Source of the DNA: Cladochytrium replicatum
Taxonomy: Eukaryota > Chytridiomycota > Chytridiomycetes > Cladochytriales > Cladochytriaceae
Direction of reading: 5' to 3'
Length of the DNA: 64,000 bases
NCBI GenBank assembly: GCA_025526935.1
Contig: JAHLKD010000010.1
Span: 248,001 to 312,000 of the forward strand
The notes under the pieces are model-generated. The model ran no database searches. It worked only from the letters and a program-made list of their open reading frames with translations, and was not told the origin of the DNA. Below, piece after piece: positions 22,029-46,106 of the stretch. Both the position numbers and the translations under genes were made by a program. Position 1 is the first letter of the stretch. Each line of letters opens with the position of its first letter.

Positions 22029-23085
22029 CTATCTCAAAATCTTAATGATTGCTTCACTAGCAGCATGTAACAACGAGACATAAGCGGCAGAATCTCCGCT
22101 CGCATCAAACAAGTGGGTATGTGCTCGGATGACATCTGGAGGATCAGTCGTCTCGATGGCGACAAAATAGTGCTCGAACATGCTGGGAGGCTATCGAGGA
22201 AAGCTGAAAGTTGAAATCATGATCTGATTAGATTAATCGAGAACTCAAAGTCTTACTGTGAGGAAGAAGCAACGGAAAACAGCTGATTTTGAGAAACCAA
22301 GCTGCCCATCGCATCCATACGTGCTGTCTGATGGCCAACCTTCCACGATGGACCCAAGAAGTCCAGTGTTCGGCGACCGCAGTGCTCTTATCCGCGACAT
22401 ACTTCCGAATTGTCGGATCCTTGCAAGCGGCTGACGCCGCGGCAACAACACCAAGAGTGGCTGCAGCGCCGGCAACGACCGATAGCCAGCTCGACGATGA
22501 GGAAATCGCGGTAGCGCTTCGGGAGACATGAGACCCGAATGAGAAGTAACGGTCTCCATCGTCCTTTCCGCCGTTTGAGCAGCTCGTGTAGGGGGTGCTG
22601 TTCCATGTTCAATGACAACTGGGTGCGATCCGAAGAATGCTGAATCGAATGCCAGTATCCCAAGAACATCACAAGCTTTCGACCGGTTTCGCAATGCATT
22701 CATGTCTTCTTCGCCTTCTAATCCCGGCACTCGAATAATATGTCCACCTGCAGACTCTGCATCAGATCGAGGTGTGTCGGCCCCAACAGTGTCTTCTACA
22801 GACGGTCCCATGTACCAGTACTTTTAAGGCTGGCGATCGCTCGAACGCAGTCGGGGCCAAAAGCCCACCCATTGAATGACAAACGATTATGCTCGCTCGT
22901 CCGGGCCGCTCAAGAAGAAACTCGGTCAGCTCTCGAACCCTCCGGAGTGGGATAGGCATAGTTCTCAATATCAAATATGATGTTGTGGGATCGCAGGTCG
23001 GTCCTCACATCTTAGGGAAGTGGTGCTTGGGCGATTCGCCATCTCCCAAGAAGTCAGGCACAGTCAACCAGAAGTTTATTCATCT
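22029..23085 (-). pseudogene. Decayed alpha/beta-hydrolase (fungal DUF676-like lipase/esterase)
   Basis: Pieces in order on the minus strand recall fungal serine-esterase-like hydrolases: a VPDFLGDGESPKHHFPKM strand-loop, DLRSHNIIFDIENYAYPTPEGS, the nucleophile elbow IIVCHSMGG (Ser in G/C-x-S-x-G form), GILAFDSAFFGSHP, a membrane-like Ala/Val stretch, and a C-terminal FEHYFVAIETTDPPDVIRAHTHLFD with the likely catalytic His. These pieces lie in different frames. A stop sits immediately before the first piece, a frame change falls between YPTPEGS and RELTEF, and another occurs before the Ala/Val stretch, with no suitable introns. One ordinary intron near 22,195-22,250 does restore frame. I read it as a pseudogene; sequencing errors are a less likely alternative. 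Confidence 0.65.
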
Positions 23086-23129
23086 GAGTGTCGGTGGCAA
23101 TATTGAGTATTTCTAATTTTACAAAATCA

Positions 23130-23807
23130 TCATTCTCCCGAGAATGGCCTAACGAGAACAAAACATTTATCTAATCTTCCCTGCACAAGTTTAAGTATGG
23201 AATTCGTTGCCCCCAGTCGTTTGCGTGCTGCAGCAAGTCTTTGCAACAATGAGTCCATTTCCGCAATCCTTGTGTCCTCGACGTTACTGTGATACATTTG
23301 AAGCTCTAACGAATAAAACTCGGGATCAGCAATCCAGGTCCCATTTCCGAAACATTTGGAATCACCTGCATGCAACCGCTCCACCTCCTTCAGAATATCC
23401 AACTGCGTCGCCCGTACTGCTACAACTCTCATGTCCAGCTCCTGCATTGCTGGGGCAAGAGTCGAAACGATTCCACGAGCCATTCTCTCGGCATCCGGAT
23501 TCTGCCCACTATTCGAGCTCGCATCGTCGTTGGACGGGACTGATTCCTCCAATGAGGACCGAGGCGGGAGTGGTGGGGGTTGAAATTCAGGTGGATTTGG
23601 GAGCGATTCGAAAGTGACAGGCACTTGTTTGGAAACGGATGAAACTCGTGCAATTCGGGAAGTTCGGGGTGACGACGTCGTTCGCGGAGGTATTGAGACT
23701 GGTGGAGGAGATCGTGGAGGAGATGTTAGCGGCCTGTGATGTGGGGACTGTGGATCCTGGGGCCCGGACGCTGGAGGGATTTTGCCGCTGTGTGGGTTGT
23801 CACGCAT
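23130..23807 (-). CDS. Snapin-like BLOC-1/BORC subunit
   Basis: Two exons (23807-23366, 23305-23130) give 205 residues. The first ~100 residues are Pro/Ser-rich and disordered. The rest matches Snapin: ARGIVSTLAPAMQELDMRVVAVRATQ, then LDILKEVERLHAEL across the intron, and LLQRLAAARKRLGATNSILKLVQGRL, all heptad-like. Snapin is a small coiled-coil subunit of BLOC-1 and BORC, which position and mature endosomes and lysosomes. The start is set at the ATG followed by RDNPHSG; an in-frame ATG at 23966 would add 53 residues but overlaps the TatD relic. The gene sits between two decayed genes yet has an intact frame. Confidence 0.75.
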   Translation of the reverse strand: MRDNPHSGKIPPASGPQDPQSPHHRPLTSPPRSPPPVSIPPRTTSSPRTSRIARVSSVSKQVPVTFESLPNPPEFQPPPLPPRSSLEESVPSNDDASSNSGQNPDAERMARGIVSTLAPAMQELDMRVVAVRATQLDILKEVERLHAGDSKCFGNGTWIADPEFYSLELQMYHSNVEDTRIAEMDSLLQRLAAARKRLGATNSILKLVQGRLDKCFVLVRPFSGE

Positions 23808-23859
23808 CGTCTCCAAATTCGAAATGCAAGTGGCTTGAAATGTGAATTTTGTGGGTATT

Positions 23860-24650
23860 TTAGTATTTGAAAAGTTTCGCAGCATTTTTGTGTTGACCAA
23901 CGGGCCACTTCTTCCACAGTTTGTCCCCTCATCTCGGACACTTTCGCTGCCACGAATCCTAGCCACGGAGGCTCACTGTTGCGGATCTTGAACGATGCCT
24001 TCCGTGGAACCAAATCAGTTGCAACAGTTTCGATCATAAGTTGATCTCTTTGAAGTGTCTTCACAAGATCGGCAAGGCCAAACCCTCTTCGCTCGTCACG
24101 CACAAACACCCAGTGACACCGACGTAAAATCGAATCGAGAGGTCTAAGGAAATTGTGGTGGCCCAATGGACTACACCGCTGATACCATTTTCGACGTATG
24201 GGAAGAATTTCCGTGAATTTACCTTTTGCAGATCGCTCATGGAGAAAAATGGCAGCTGAACATCAGCGGAGATCTGCAATTGGCGTTGAATATGGGCTCC
24301 TGGATTTCTGGTGTAGAGAAATTCCGATCAAAATCCGATCAACATTCTAGCAATAAAACTTAAAGTATCGCGACAACTTTATTCAGAGACTGGACTCACC
24401 TTCCACAGCGCATGCAATATCTCGATTGTCAGATATAAGCTTCTTCAACTTCTGCTGGATGCCGGGCTTCGAAACATGCCTGCCGGCATCGTGAAGATGA
24501 ACTACGACCGATGAATACAGGCATGGAAACCTCTTGGCTTCCCGCTGCCCGCTGTATCGGCGGCAGAGCTCAATTTCATGCTCGCTCTCTTTCAACGAAG
24601 TACCAGTGATGATCAAAACTGCGACATTTGCTGAGACGCCCTTAGCACCT
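23860..24650 (-). pseudogene. Decayed TatD-family nuclease
   Basis: TatD enzymes are metal-dependent DNases/amidohydrolases. The pieces in order are LIITGTSLKESEHEIELCRRY, LYSSVVVHLHDAG, an exon join to a degraded ECGLDFDRNFS motif, a QISADVQLPFF segment, GISGVVHW, YVGVTG, VRDERRGFGLADL and a C-terminal KIRNSEPPWLGFVAAKVSEMRGQTVEEVA. Several faults are present: an in-frame stop in the ECGLDFDR motif, frame changes after it and after YVGVTG, and replacement of the metal-binding Asp in the ETDAP motif (read here as ETVAT). The N-terminal HxH motif is absent, and a short direct repeat of CCCCATGTTCCGCAG marks the truncated 5' side. Not functional. Confidence 0.8.
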
Positions 24651-25035
24651 CCATGTTCCGCAGTAGCACCCCATGTTCCGCAGAAGCAAAGGACTTAACT
24701 TTAGACGAACTCTTCTTAGTTTGTTTGCTTTTTGGAAGTTATGGTGTTGGTCGGCTCACGATGGGGGATGGAGGTGGAGCTACATGAGTAGATTTTCCAC
24801 ACTTAGACGAGTAAGATTCTCTATATATCCTGGGATTGCGCTCCGCGTACCCGGCTCCCTGTGGGCTTATCGAACACGTACCCCATTCCTGCACTATTCA
24901 AAACTGACAGCATTCAATTAAGATCAAGTTGGGTGTGTTAAAAGGTGCTAATCTGCTTGGCAAATTTTGGAATATCCCCTCCCTGCGCCGCGCCGCACCA
25001 GCAACACGCGAGCTGAAGAGGGTTGTCGAGGAGAA

Positions 25036-27000
25036 ATGCGGACCTGCTACTACGATTTGCTCGGTGTTTCGCGCACTGCTGCCTCTGATGAACTAAAGAA
25101 GGTAAGTAGAGATGATTTTTTCGCAGTCTTTTCATTCATAAAACTTAGGCTTACAGAAGAAAAGCTCTGGAGTTGCATCCAGACAAAAATATTGAAAGAA
25201 TCGAAGAGGCAACCCGTCTATTCGCTGAAGTCCAACAGGCTTACGAGATCTTAAGCGATGACCAGGAGCGTGCATGGTCAGTGAACCAGTTTGGAGATTA
25301 TTAATCGCGTGCTTTTTAACGTTTCGCGTTCTTGGCTTAGGTATGACTCCCATAGGGACGCAATTTTACGGGATGAAGAAAGCGAATCTGATTCGGACTC
25401 GGGAACGCCGGTAGCGGGTCGTCCACGTAGACCACACACATCTTTCCTGAGAACCGACCAGCTCATGAAGTATTTCTCCACCTCCTGCTTCCGAGGCTTT
25501 GTTGAAAGCGATAGCTCCTCTTTCTTTGGCGTCTACTCTGCGCTATTCGAACGGATTCTTTCTGAAGAGCTTGATGCAATGGCCAATGACAATGAAGCGG
25601 GATCCGCCGAGTTTCCAGATGTGTCATTCATTCCCAAAAACAATTGGTCTACCGAAACGTCCGACAATTCCATTCGACAATTATATTCCTTCTTTGGAGG
25701 ATTTGCATCAATCAAATCATTTCGTTGGTACGACGAGTATCGACTTTCAGACGCACCAGATCGCAGGGTGCGGCGATTGATGGAGAAGCACAATCTTAAG
25801 GCTAGAGAGGCAGCGAAAAGAGAGTTTAGTGAGACCGTGCGAAGACTATCTGAGTACGTTAAGAAACGCGACCCTCGTTGGAAGGCAGTAATGGACCGAG
25901 CGAACAAGGAAAAGGAGCAGAAGGAAGCGGAAAGGAGAAAACAACTTGAGCGTGAAAAAAAAGACAGGAGTCGAGCCAAAGCTGAGCTTGCTAAACAGCA
26001 TATTAAGCAGGACTGGGAACGAGGGGATGAGCAGTATGATATGATTGTGGATGATGTAACTGGGGAGGTTACATTTGTCCATCGGGGACCGACAGATTCT
26101 GACGATGACGAAGGAGAGAATGAGGATCCGGTCAATGAAGATGAGATTCAAGGTGATGAAGTTGACGATGAAGAGGATGCCGGAGATTTACTCGACGAAC
26201 TGTACTGTGTTGCTTGCGACAAGGAATTCAAGTCGCCGCAGCAACGAGCAAACCACGACCGATCTAAAAAGCATCTGAAGAACGTTGAGCAGCTCAAAAG
26301 CCAAATGATAGAGGAGCACAATGCCGTCGAAGAGGATGTGGTTGATGAAGATGGAGTCACGGACTCCAATCCTGAAGAAAGCTATATCCAGATCCCTAAA
26401 AACGACTCCGCTAACAACAAGAAACCTCCGCGAGTCTCATCTGACGAGGAGGACTTGTACAATGTCCCTGGTATGGCCACGAAGAAGAAGAAGAAGGAGA
26501 AGAAACGCAGGCAAAAAGCACCTACCGGATTTGGATTCGAAGTTGAAGAGATTTCGGGCGAGCCTGTTGAAGACGCAGGGGACGAGAGCGATTCCATGAA
26601 CAACAGGCGTCGATCTGGAAAACGAAAAAATAAGAAAGTCGGCAGGGACATGTCACCTCCGGTGACTAGTATGAACTCAGCATCGCAAAAAGCAGAATCT
26701 AAATTCGAGAAACCAGCAGCAGATATTTCTCACCTTGCGACCTCCACTGAGCATTTGACGATCAACGACTATCCAGAGGCACCTGCTCGAAACGCTGGAA
26801 AGAACAAAGGCGGAGAGAAGGTGACACCGAAGTCATCGTCGCAGTCAGCTTCTGGAGATGCCGAGCAGCTTGTCTGCAATGTATGCCATGAGACATTTTC
26901 TTCACGAAATAAGTTGTTCGATCATATCAAGAGAACAAAGCATGCTCTTGCTGTACCTGGAATTGAACCGACACCAAAAAAGAAGCGGGGGAAGAAGTAG
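25036..27000 (+). CDS. JJJ1: J-protein of the JJJ1/DNAJC21 family
   Basis: Works with Hsp70 in late cytosolic maturation of the 60S ribosomal subunit, helping to recycle export factors. Three exons (25036-25101, 25149-25276, 25341-27000) give 617 residues. The J domain is at the N terminus (TCYYDLLGV..., with HPDK in exon 2 and LSDDQERAWYDSHR ending it). A long acidic and Lys-rich middle follows. Two U1-like C2H2 fingers are present, LYCVACDKEFKSPQQRANHDRS..H and LVCNVCHETFSSRNKLFDHI..H, as in yeast Jjj1. The tail is basic (KKKRGKK). The conserved RWYDEYRL segment, typical of the family, is present. The ATG at 25036 is chosen because it directly precedes the J domain. Confidence 0.94.
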
Positions 27001-27829
27001 TGTGTAAACTGTTTTTTGTGTTCTAATAAACTAGTTGTTGTGCTTTAATTAAAATGCAGTTCAATGACAATTGGGTTCTTGTGGTAAGCGTACATGAAAC
27101 TAAGAAACCATTGTTGTCGCAACACTGTGGGAATTCATTGATCAAGAATGGCACCAAGCATGACTCTTTCTGTTCGGCAGGAAGCCTTGATCAATCGGAA
27201 CATTCCAACCAACCGGAAAGCGGGATGACGGACCAAACACTGTCCAGATTTTGTCACAGTTTTCACCGGCTTCCCCAAGTAAGGGAAACTAGTGATAGTT
27301 ATTGAATACGAGACATTAATTTCAGCCCACATTTTTTTGTTGCCATCTGCACCGACACGATGCATGAGTCCTCCAAACGCTGTTCACTTCCGCTCAGTCG
27401 TCTGTCGCCAGGGAAGACTCCATGTAATCGCTGTTGCGTAAGATCTAGAAATATCGACGGGATGGCCCCGGGGTTTACTGAAAGTCGCAAAGCGAAATAC
27501 TTCGCCTGAGAGATGCGTTGGCCGCCCTTCTCATAAGTTTCTCATCAAATCACTTGCAAAGAAAGCGAGATCTAACGATTTACGACGGATTGATATTTCC
27601 ACAAGATCTGGTGGCTAGTCCCAAGCTCAAATAGAGGTGGCTGAAAGGTTTTCATGGAGAGGAATGAATCAATCGATGGACGAGTCCACTTTGAGCAAGA
27701 TCGTTTAGAACGCGCAAGTCCATGTCGGCAAGCACGTTTTGCAGTCTCAAAATTGTGGTATTGGAATTGGAGTGTTCGAAGTGGGCACAAGCTTGAATAC
27801 CTTAGCATAGAATAATAAAATAGGACTTT
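27001..27829. other. Unassigned region, possible minus-strand coding relic
   Basis: On the minus strand, 27,800-27,640 reads as a plausible peptide containing ILRLQNVLADMDLRVLND and SGLVHRLIHSS, and 27,260-27,140 as one with WTVFGPSSRFPVGWNV, but they are not joined by clear splice sites and match no family I recognise. The first ~60 bp are the 3' flank of the J-protein gene. Confidence 0.25.
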
Positions 27830-28020
27830 GACGATGAAATGCTTACCCCCCCAATTTATCCCTATAAATCATTACTTTGATCCCTGAAACAATTTATCCC
27901 TATAAATCATTACTTTGATCCCTGAAACAACATGGATCAAAGTAATGATTCATAGGGATAAATTGGGGGCGTAAGCATTTCATCGTCTCGTCAGAGGTGA
28001 AATTCTTGGAAGTTGCAGCA
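27830..28020 (+). rRNA. 18S rRNA fragment with an inverted partial copy (pseudo-rRNA)
   Basis: The plus strand from about 27,935 reads GATCAAAGTAATGATTCATA, GGGATAAATTGGGGGC, and then CAGAGGTGAAATTCTTGGA, which is a highly conserved central stretch of small-subunit rRNA with a few changes. Immediately upstream, 27,830-27,930 holds the same stretch inverted, partly in two tandem pieces (ATTACTTTGATCCCTGAAAC occurs twice). Only ~80 bases of the rRNA are present, so this is not a functional gene. Confidence 0.8.
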
Positions 28021-28046
28021 AGGAACAAAACCAAGGAGAAATGGAA

Positions 28047-28147
28047 GTGTGGTGGTCTCTGCACAATAAATCCAGTGATAGCCGTCATGTCAAACAAGTG
28101 TGGTGGCCTCTGCACAATAAATCCAGTGGTAGCCGTCATGTCAAACA
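28047..28147. repeat. Two tandem ~51-bp repeats
   Basis: The unit contains GTGTGGTGGCCTCTGCACAA and CCGTCATGTCAAACA and is present twice back to back with two or three changes, directly downstream of the rRNA fragment. Confidence 0.85.
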
Positions 28148-28654
28148 TCGTTCGTAATGTTGCAACTTTATACTACTCGAATGGACTTTCATGCGTTCGA
28201 CAGCTTGTTTACTCTCACGATTGAGGGCGGCCAGTTAAAGTCAGTTTCCAAATGTCGAAGTGTTGAGAATCTTTCCAAGATGAACATATCATGACTCGGA
28301 CAAGGCGTTCTCAGGTGGGCTCGTGTTAGACCCAACCCTCTTCGTCGTGTAGATTGCTTATCCAAGATGATGGGATGAAGTTAGATCAGAACGATACTTT
28401 CATCGAATTCTGTCCCACAATCACGAATAGTGTTGTATCAGAGTCGCCTGTTTCACCACTCAGACATGATGCAGTTTTGGAGCTAAAACGAGTTCCAGCG
28501 TCAGCATTCTTAGAACAAAACAAAGGTATCCTGATAGTGTATTCAGAGATTAAATTTTCAGTTCCTACATGATTCAACTACTTGTAGATTGGTTGCAAAG
28601 CCGCCCATTCATGTATACGTATATTCAAGCAAGCAAAAAATCTTCTTCCCACAA
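28148..28654. other. No confident gene
   Basis: A plus-strand open segment at about 28,354-28,526 (with ELKRVPASAFLEQNK) is followed by a GT..AG-like break, but there is no recognisable domain. The rest is the 3' flank of the CHFR gene. Confidence 0.3.
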
Positions 28655-30478
28655 TTAAGACTGCCTGGTTTGCTCGCAAACGTGGTTAAGCCGAGCAGCA
28701 TGGGCCGGATTTCGAATCTGTGTCCAGCAATTTCGACCCCACCAGCAATCATCGCGTCCTCTTGCCGAATCTAGGCTCTAGAAAGTAAACAGCATGAAAG
28801 GAATGACACTGGGTAGCGTACCAGGTAAATCTCCGTCTTGAATCTTATCTCGACGATATATGAAGGCAGCTTCGCAAATAATGGGCTCCCAGCATGCCTG
28901 ACAAATGTGCTGATCAGCATCAGTTACCGTGGTTACGTTTGCGGCGGCACCGTTAGCTGCAGTGGGCAAAATTCGAATGTCGTTTGCAAGGCCGCCGGGT
29001 TGAGGAGAATTAGCTCGTTGGATCACCACTTCGTGGTTCTCAAGGCGGCCAAATAGGTCAGACCAAACATCAGTAAGCGTTTCATTCCGATTTTGAAGTG
29101 CGAACATCGTGGCATTCCTCTCATAATCGTTAAGCACACGGGAATTGGGGAGGATGGTCTGATTCTGAGAGAGTTCTGTTTGACAGGTGAGCAGTGAGAA
29201 AGTATAGATAAAGGCCATGGCGATACCATTCATTGTGAGGAAAAAAAGACTGCAATTAGAACCAGGAATGTAACGACCGCAGGACGGGCGCGAACAGAGT
29301 GTACACCGCAGAGGTCGCGGAGGGACTAGAGCAAGCAAAGTAGCCGTATCGTTGCGATCTGGAAGCAGCGTTTGACATGTTGTACAACGAATGTGAGGTG
29401 GGCCGACAGACGGGCACCGATAGTTTCCAGGTCCGTTTGCAGGAGGGCAGCTGGGGCAAGTAGCTTGTCCACCATCATCGTCAGCCTCAGATGAACTATC
29501 AACAAACTCCGAGCCTTCATCATCCTCTTCATTTTCATCCTCCCCGTCCTCATCATTATCAGCATTTGCGATGTTGGCGGTACCGATATTGACCCTCAGA
29601 GGCTTTCCAACTTGAATTATATTTTGAGCCTCGAGGTCAGCAATATCTTCATGTTGACGGCGACGCTCTGGATGCGATTTCACAAACAATTCAATAAGAT
29701 TTTGAACCATTTGGTCCCGAGACACAACTGCAATATCCGATCGACAGTGAGGGCATGACGGGCTGACTATTCGCCATCCACAGAAACAGCCTCCACAGAA
29801 TTTATGCATGCAAGGTGCGAGAGTGACTGGTTGGTGCATGAGATCGTGGCATATCCCACAATTCAGTTCTTCTGCAATGGGTTTAGAGTCATCTCGCTCG
29901 GCGCATTTGTTTGGTGACGCTTAAACGATGTTTTCTCAGAGGAGTTCGAGTCATCTTCATAGTCAGAAATTGGCCTCTTCCCTCGATTCCGGTGATGAAA
30001 AGGATTTGACGTCGGATCACAATGAATGTGGAGAGTATATCGCGGAAGAGAGCTATTTACACCAAGAGATATTTTTTCACCATCCTTCAGTGTCCTGATT
30101 GAAAGTAGAAATCGACATTCAGTTAAAATCATCCCCAAAACAACGTAGGGCAAACCAACCTCGAAATTGATTTGCCCAACTTTTCCCCATTAACATATGT
30201 GCCATTCGTCGAATTATCTGTTATGAGTACTTCAACTCGACTCAGGAGTTGCTGCTGACCGCTGCCTGGATGATTGAGGCGAAGTGCGATGGTTGCATGA
30301 TGAGTTGAAATGCGCTTGGGGCAACTACCTGTTACTCAACATAAGATAACTTAATCTTTACCTTATCGTTAAACCTGGTCTCATCAGAGCAGTCATTTGA
30401 ACGACCGAACTTCCAGACTTTTTCTGGTGAATCCGCCGACCCGTCCGTTGGAATTCTCAGATGTAACTTGATAGTCAT
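28655..30478 (-). CDS. CHFR: CHFR-like E3 ubiquitin ligase (FHA-RING-PBZ)
   Basis: Mitotic-checkpoint ubiquitin ligase family that includes animal CHFR and fungal Dma proteins. Six exons (30478-30375, 30324-30160, 30094-29919, 29871-29227, 29175-28822, 28770-28655) give 519 residues. An N-terminal FHA domain shows FGRS, ISTHHA and DNSTNGTYVNG. The RING, around residues 150-195, reads CGICHDLMHQPVTLAPCMHKFCGGC..CPHC. An acidic linker and a Cys-rich region follow (CTTCQTLLPDR, RCTLCSRPSCGRY), as in CHFR. The last exon holds a PBZ finger, DDCWWGRNCWTQ..NPAHAARLNHVCE, which in CHFR binds poly(ADP-ribose). The start is the first ATG in frame with the FHA domain; an upstream unannotated exon is possible. 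It diverges from the NSUN5 gene with 89 bp between start codons. Confidence 0.92.
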
Positions 30479-30567
30479 AAACTCATCCGAATCAGGGACA
30501 AGAGACGCTCTGAAGATAGTCTCATCTTCGGTGGATTGGAGATTCTCCTCGCCGTGCTCAATTTACG

Positions 30568-32514
<1,947 letters not shown>

Positions 32515-34210
32515 CCTTGTAGCTGAAGCGTATCTGTTCTCTGCCAAAGCCGGATCAACAATATCGTCCTCCGGAATCTCGTTAAACGCATACATATCCC
32601 CTAGAGTACTCGTGAGCGAGGGACATAGTAAGTATTTCTTTGCATACCAATCTGTTCGACTCCAACAGGGAAGAATTCTCTCGAAAGTGATCGATATATC
32701 TTAAGTGCGTTGCTGGGATTGGCATCAGTCCCGATTCCAAATCGTAGGCGTCGAGCAACTTCCAGTCTAGCTACTCGTGTGCTGGTACGGGCCTCGCTTA
32801 TCCGACTTTCGGCCAAATGTGCGGCCTGTGAATAAATCTCGAAAGCAGCATGCTGAGTAGCTTCCTCGGCCTTCTCATTCTCGGCATCTAACACTAATTG
32901 TCGAATGGCTTTAAAAGAAGATATGGCCTTGCTTCTAAACGTGGATGTCTCTGTGGGCTCGTTGAAAGAAGCGAAAACATTCAGACTCTTGGGCACACCG
33001 TCTGCGGTATAACGAGCAAGCGCGAGTTGACTCTCTACGTCGCCTCGGTCTGCTAACGCAATCAACATTGGAATAAATGCATCAAGACCAATCACATTTG
33101 CCATCGAACGAGCCAGACCCCAATTGCGATGACCGATATTCGATGATTTCCCTTTGGTAAGTGCAGACTGCTCCCCGTTTTGGGAGGTGACTGCGATTGA
33201 TGATCGCCCAGCAAACGTATATGTCACCGCTAGGGCAGCAGCACGGGAGCCAGCGTCAGCAGCTAATCGTAAGAAAGGAAGAGCAGAAGCGAAAGCCTTG
33301 TCGCCCCACGGATCTCCATCGTTCAACGAATCAATCGCTCGCGTTGCCGCAATATTTGCGATTCTTTCAGCCTCTAAGATTTTGGTAGAAATAGCCCATG
33401 CGACCTCTTCGGTCAATATCGCCCGTTCCTCTTGTTCTGGGACCATGTCGCGGCAAAACTTTAATAGATCATCGTAAGAGCTTGTGTTGTCTGCAGCATC
33501 GTCGGCACCAGCCATCAAATCATGAGAGTGAAGAAGCGCTGCCGCAAGAGGATTCTGCTTTCGAGCCTCCGATGTGCCGTTCTTTAAGGTATTGATTGCA
33601 CGCAATGCAAGATCCCTTGCAGAGTTCACGTCACCGGTTATCCAGTAAGATAAACCGGCCTGTGCGAGCGCTGAAGATTTTGCGCGAGTGACTACAGAGC
33701 TATCTGCCGACGAGGGATGCATTTTATCAAGGCGTGCGACGAAGTCGAATAAGGCTTTGCGAGCAACCAGACCATTCGTGTAGGTGTTTGGGTCACTTAG
33801 ATCGATCTGAGCAAGTTTGCCATGTACCTCAGTCTGTACGTTGCGCAACTCTGGAACCAAAAAAAGCCTCTGAACAAACATTTCGAGAGGCAAAAATCAG
33901 CCTTACCGTCAATGAGACGGACAAAGTCCTTATCGTCGCTCTTCGCAACTTTCGATGTGTCTGAAGTTATCTTCCACCAAGATATTCCAGCCAGAACAGT
34001 GCCAGCAGCAATCCAGGGAAGATATTTGGGTCTGCTCCTGTTGCCTACATCCACCCCCTGTTGCCCAGAATAACCTCTCCTGAAGCAAATATGCGGGGAA
34101 ACTTCATTGTTCTGGAAGGGACTGACCGTGCGATTCTGGGCGAAGACAGAACGCTTTGGGACAAGCGCTGCTTTAGTCACCCACCTCATTCTGGTCACGT
34201 GCACCGCGAC

Positions 34211-34685
34211 ATGTCAACAACCAAAACAAACGCAAGAGACCGAGACCAATTCACACATTCGGCGGAGCTCATCGAAATCCTGCAAGCGCTGGGCTCTTTA
34301 CACTTAGAGTCTTCCGTAAAGCCACAAAATCCACTCCATGTTCGTTCCAGCACTGACCAGGCAAGGGTGTTCGAGACAGCGAAGATGGTGGAGAACCTGA
34401 TCCATAAAATCGAGGCTGCCAAGGCGTCACTCCACTCGCTTCCTGGAATCGACTTATCGCGGGAACAGCAAGAAAGATTATCGGAGCGTTACTCGTTGAT
34501 CATAACCAATCAGAGGTATTCATCAATATGGTATCAATTAGTCATGCGTTAATATTATAATAATATGCGTGACCAGGCAACAGCTGAAGAGGTACTTGGA
34601 CCTTCCAGTATTTGGGAATTTGGCTGGGATGGAAGATAATTACAAGAATACAATTGGCAGTCATCAGGGAACATTTTCAAGCTAA
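34211..34685 (+). CDS. MED9: Mediator complex subunit 9 (MED9/Cse2)
   Basis: Subunit of the middle module of Mediator, the RNA polymerase II coactivator. Two exons (34211-34515, 34577-34685) give 137 residues, matching the 146-149 residues of human MED9 and yeast Cse2. The C-terminal half carries the family pattern: ENLIHKIEAAKASLHSLPGI, then DLSREQQERLSERY, then NQRQQLKRYLDLPVF, comparable to the MPGI..SPEQQ...LLQKY segment of animal MED9. The intron lies in the same helical stretch, and the join keeps the frame. The start codon is 6 bp from that of the divergent mitochondrial protein, so the promoters must lie inside each other's transcribed regions. Confidence 0.82.
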
Positions 34686-34960
34686 AGTCTACAGACTCGA
34701 TTTCATTTTGTTCGAAGCAAGCCCGGAAACGGGTATGAGATGTTGTACTTTTCGGAGCATATATGTCTAAGTTGGCCCATTTATTACCCTGATTCAACCC
34801 ACAAATGGACGGAATGACGTCTCGTTATTCTGGTAGATTTAACGGGCATGTAAACATAAGTAGGGGAATGTCCAAAGAAATGTCTACAATAATTAAGTGA
34901 ATGTGTTTCGACGCTACAGCTTTGAATCAAAACAGCCCCTTTGACAGGTTATGGCTAGCA

Positions 34961-46106
<11,146 letters not shown>

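Noticed and set aside
23639-23845. Plus-strand coding across the Snapin gene
   Set aside because: Antisense shadow of the Pro/Ser-rich exon; the minus strand carries the family motifs and a phase-correct intron.
24967-25035. Earlier non-ATG start for the J-protein
   Set aside because: The in-frame extension begins with TTG and adds low-complexity residues; the ATG at 25036 sits directly before the J domain.
34061-34210. N-terminal extension of MED9 upstream of 34211
   Set aside because: It would overlap the opposite gene's presequence and has no similarity to MED9.
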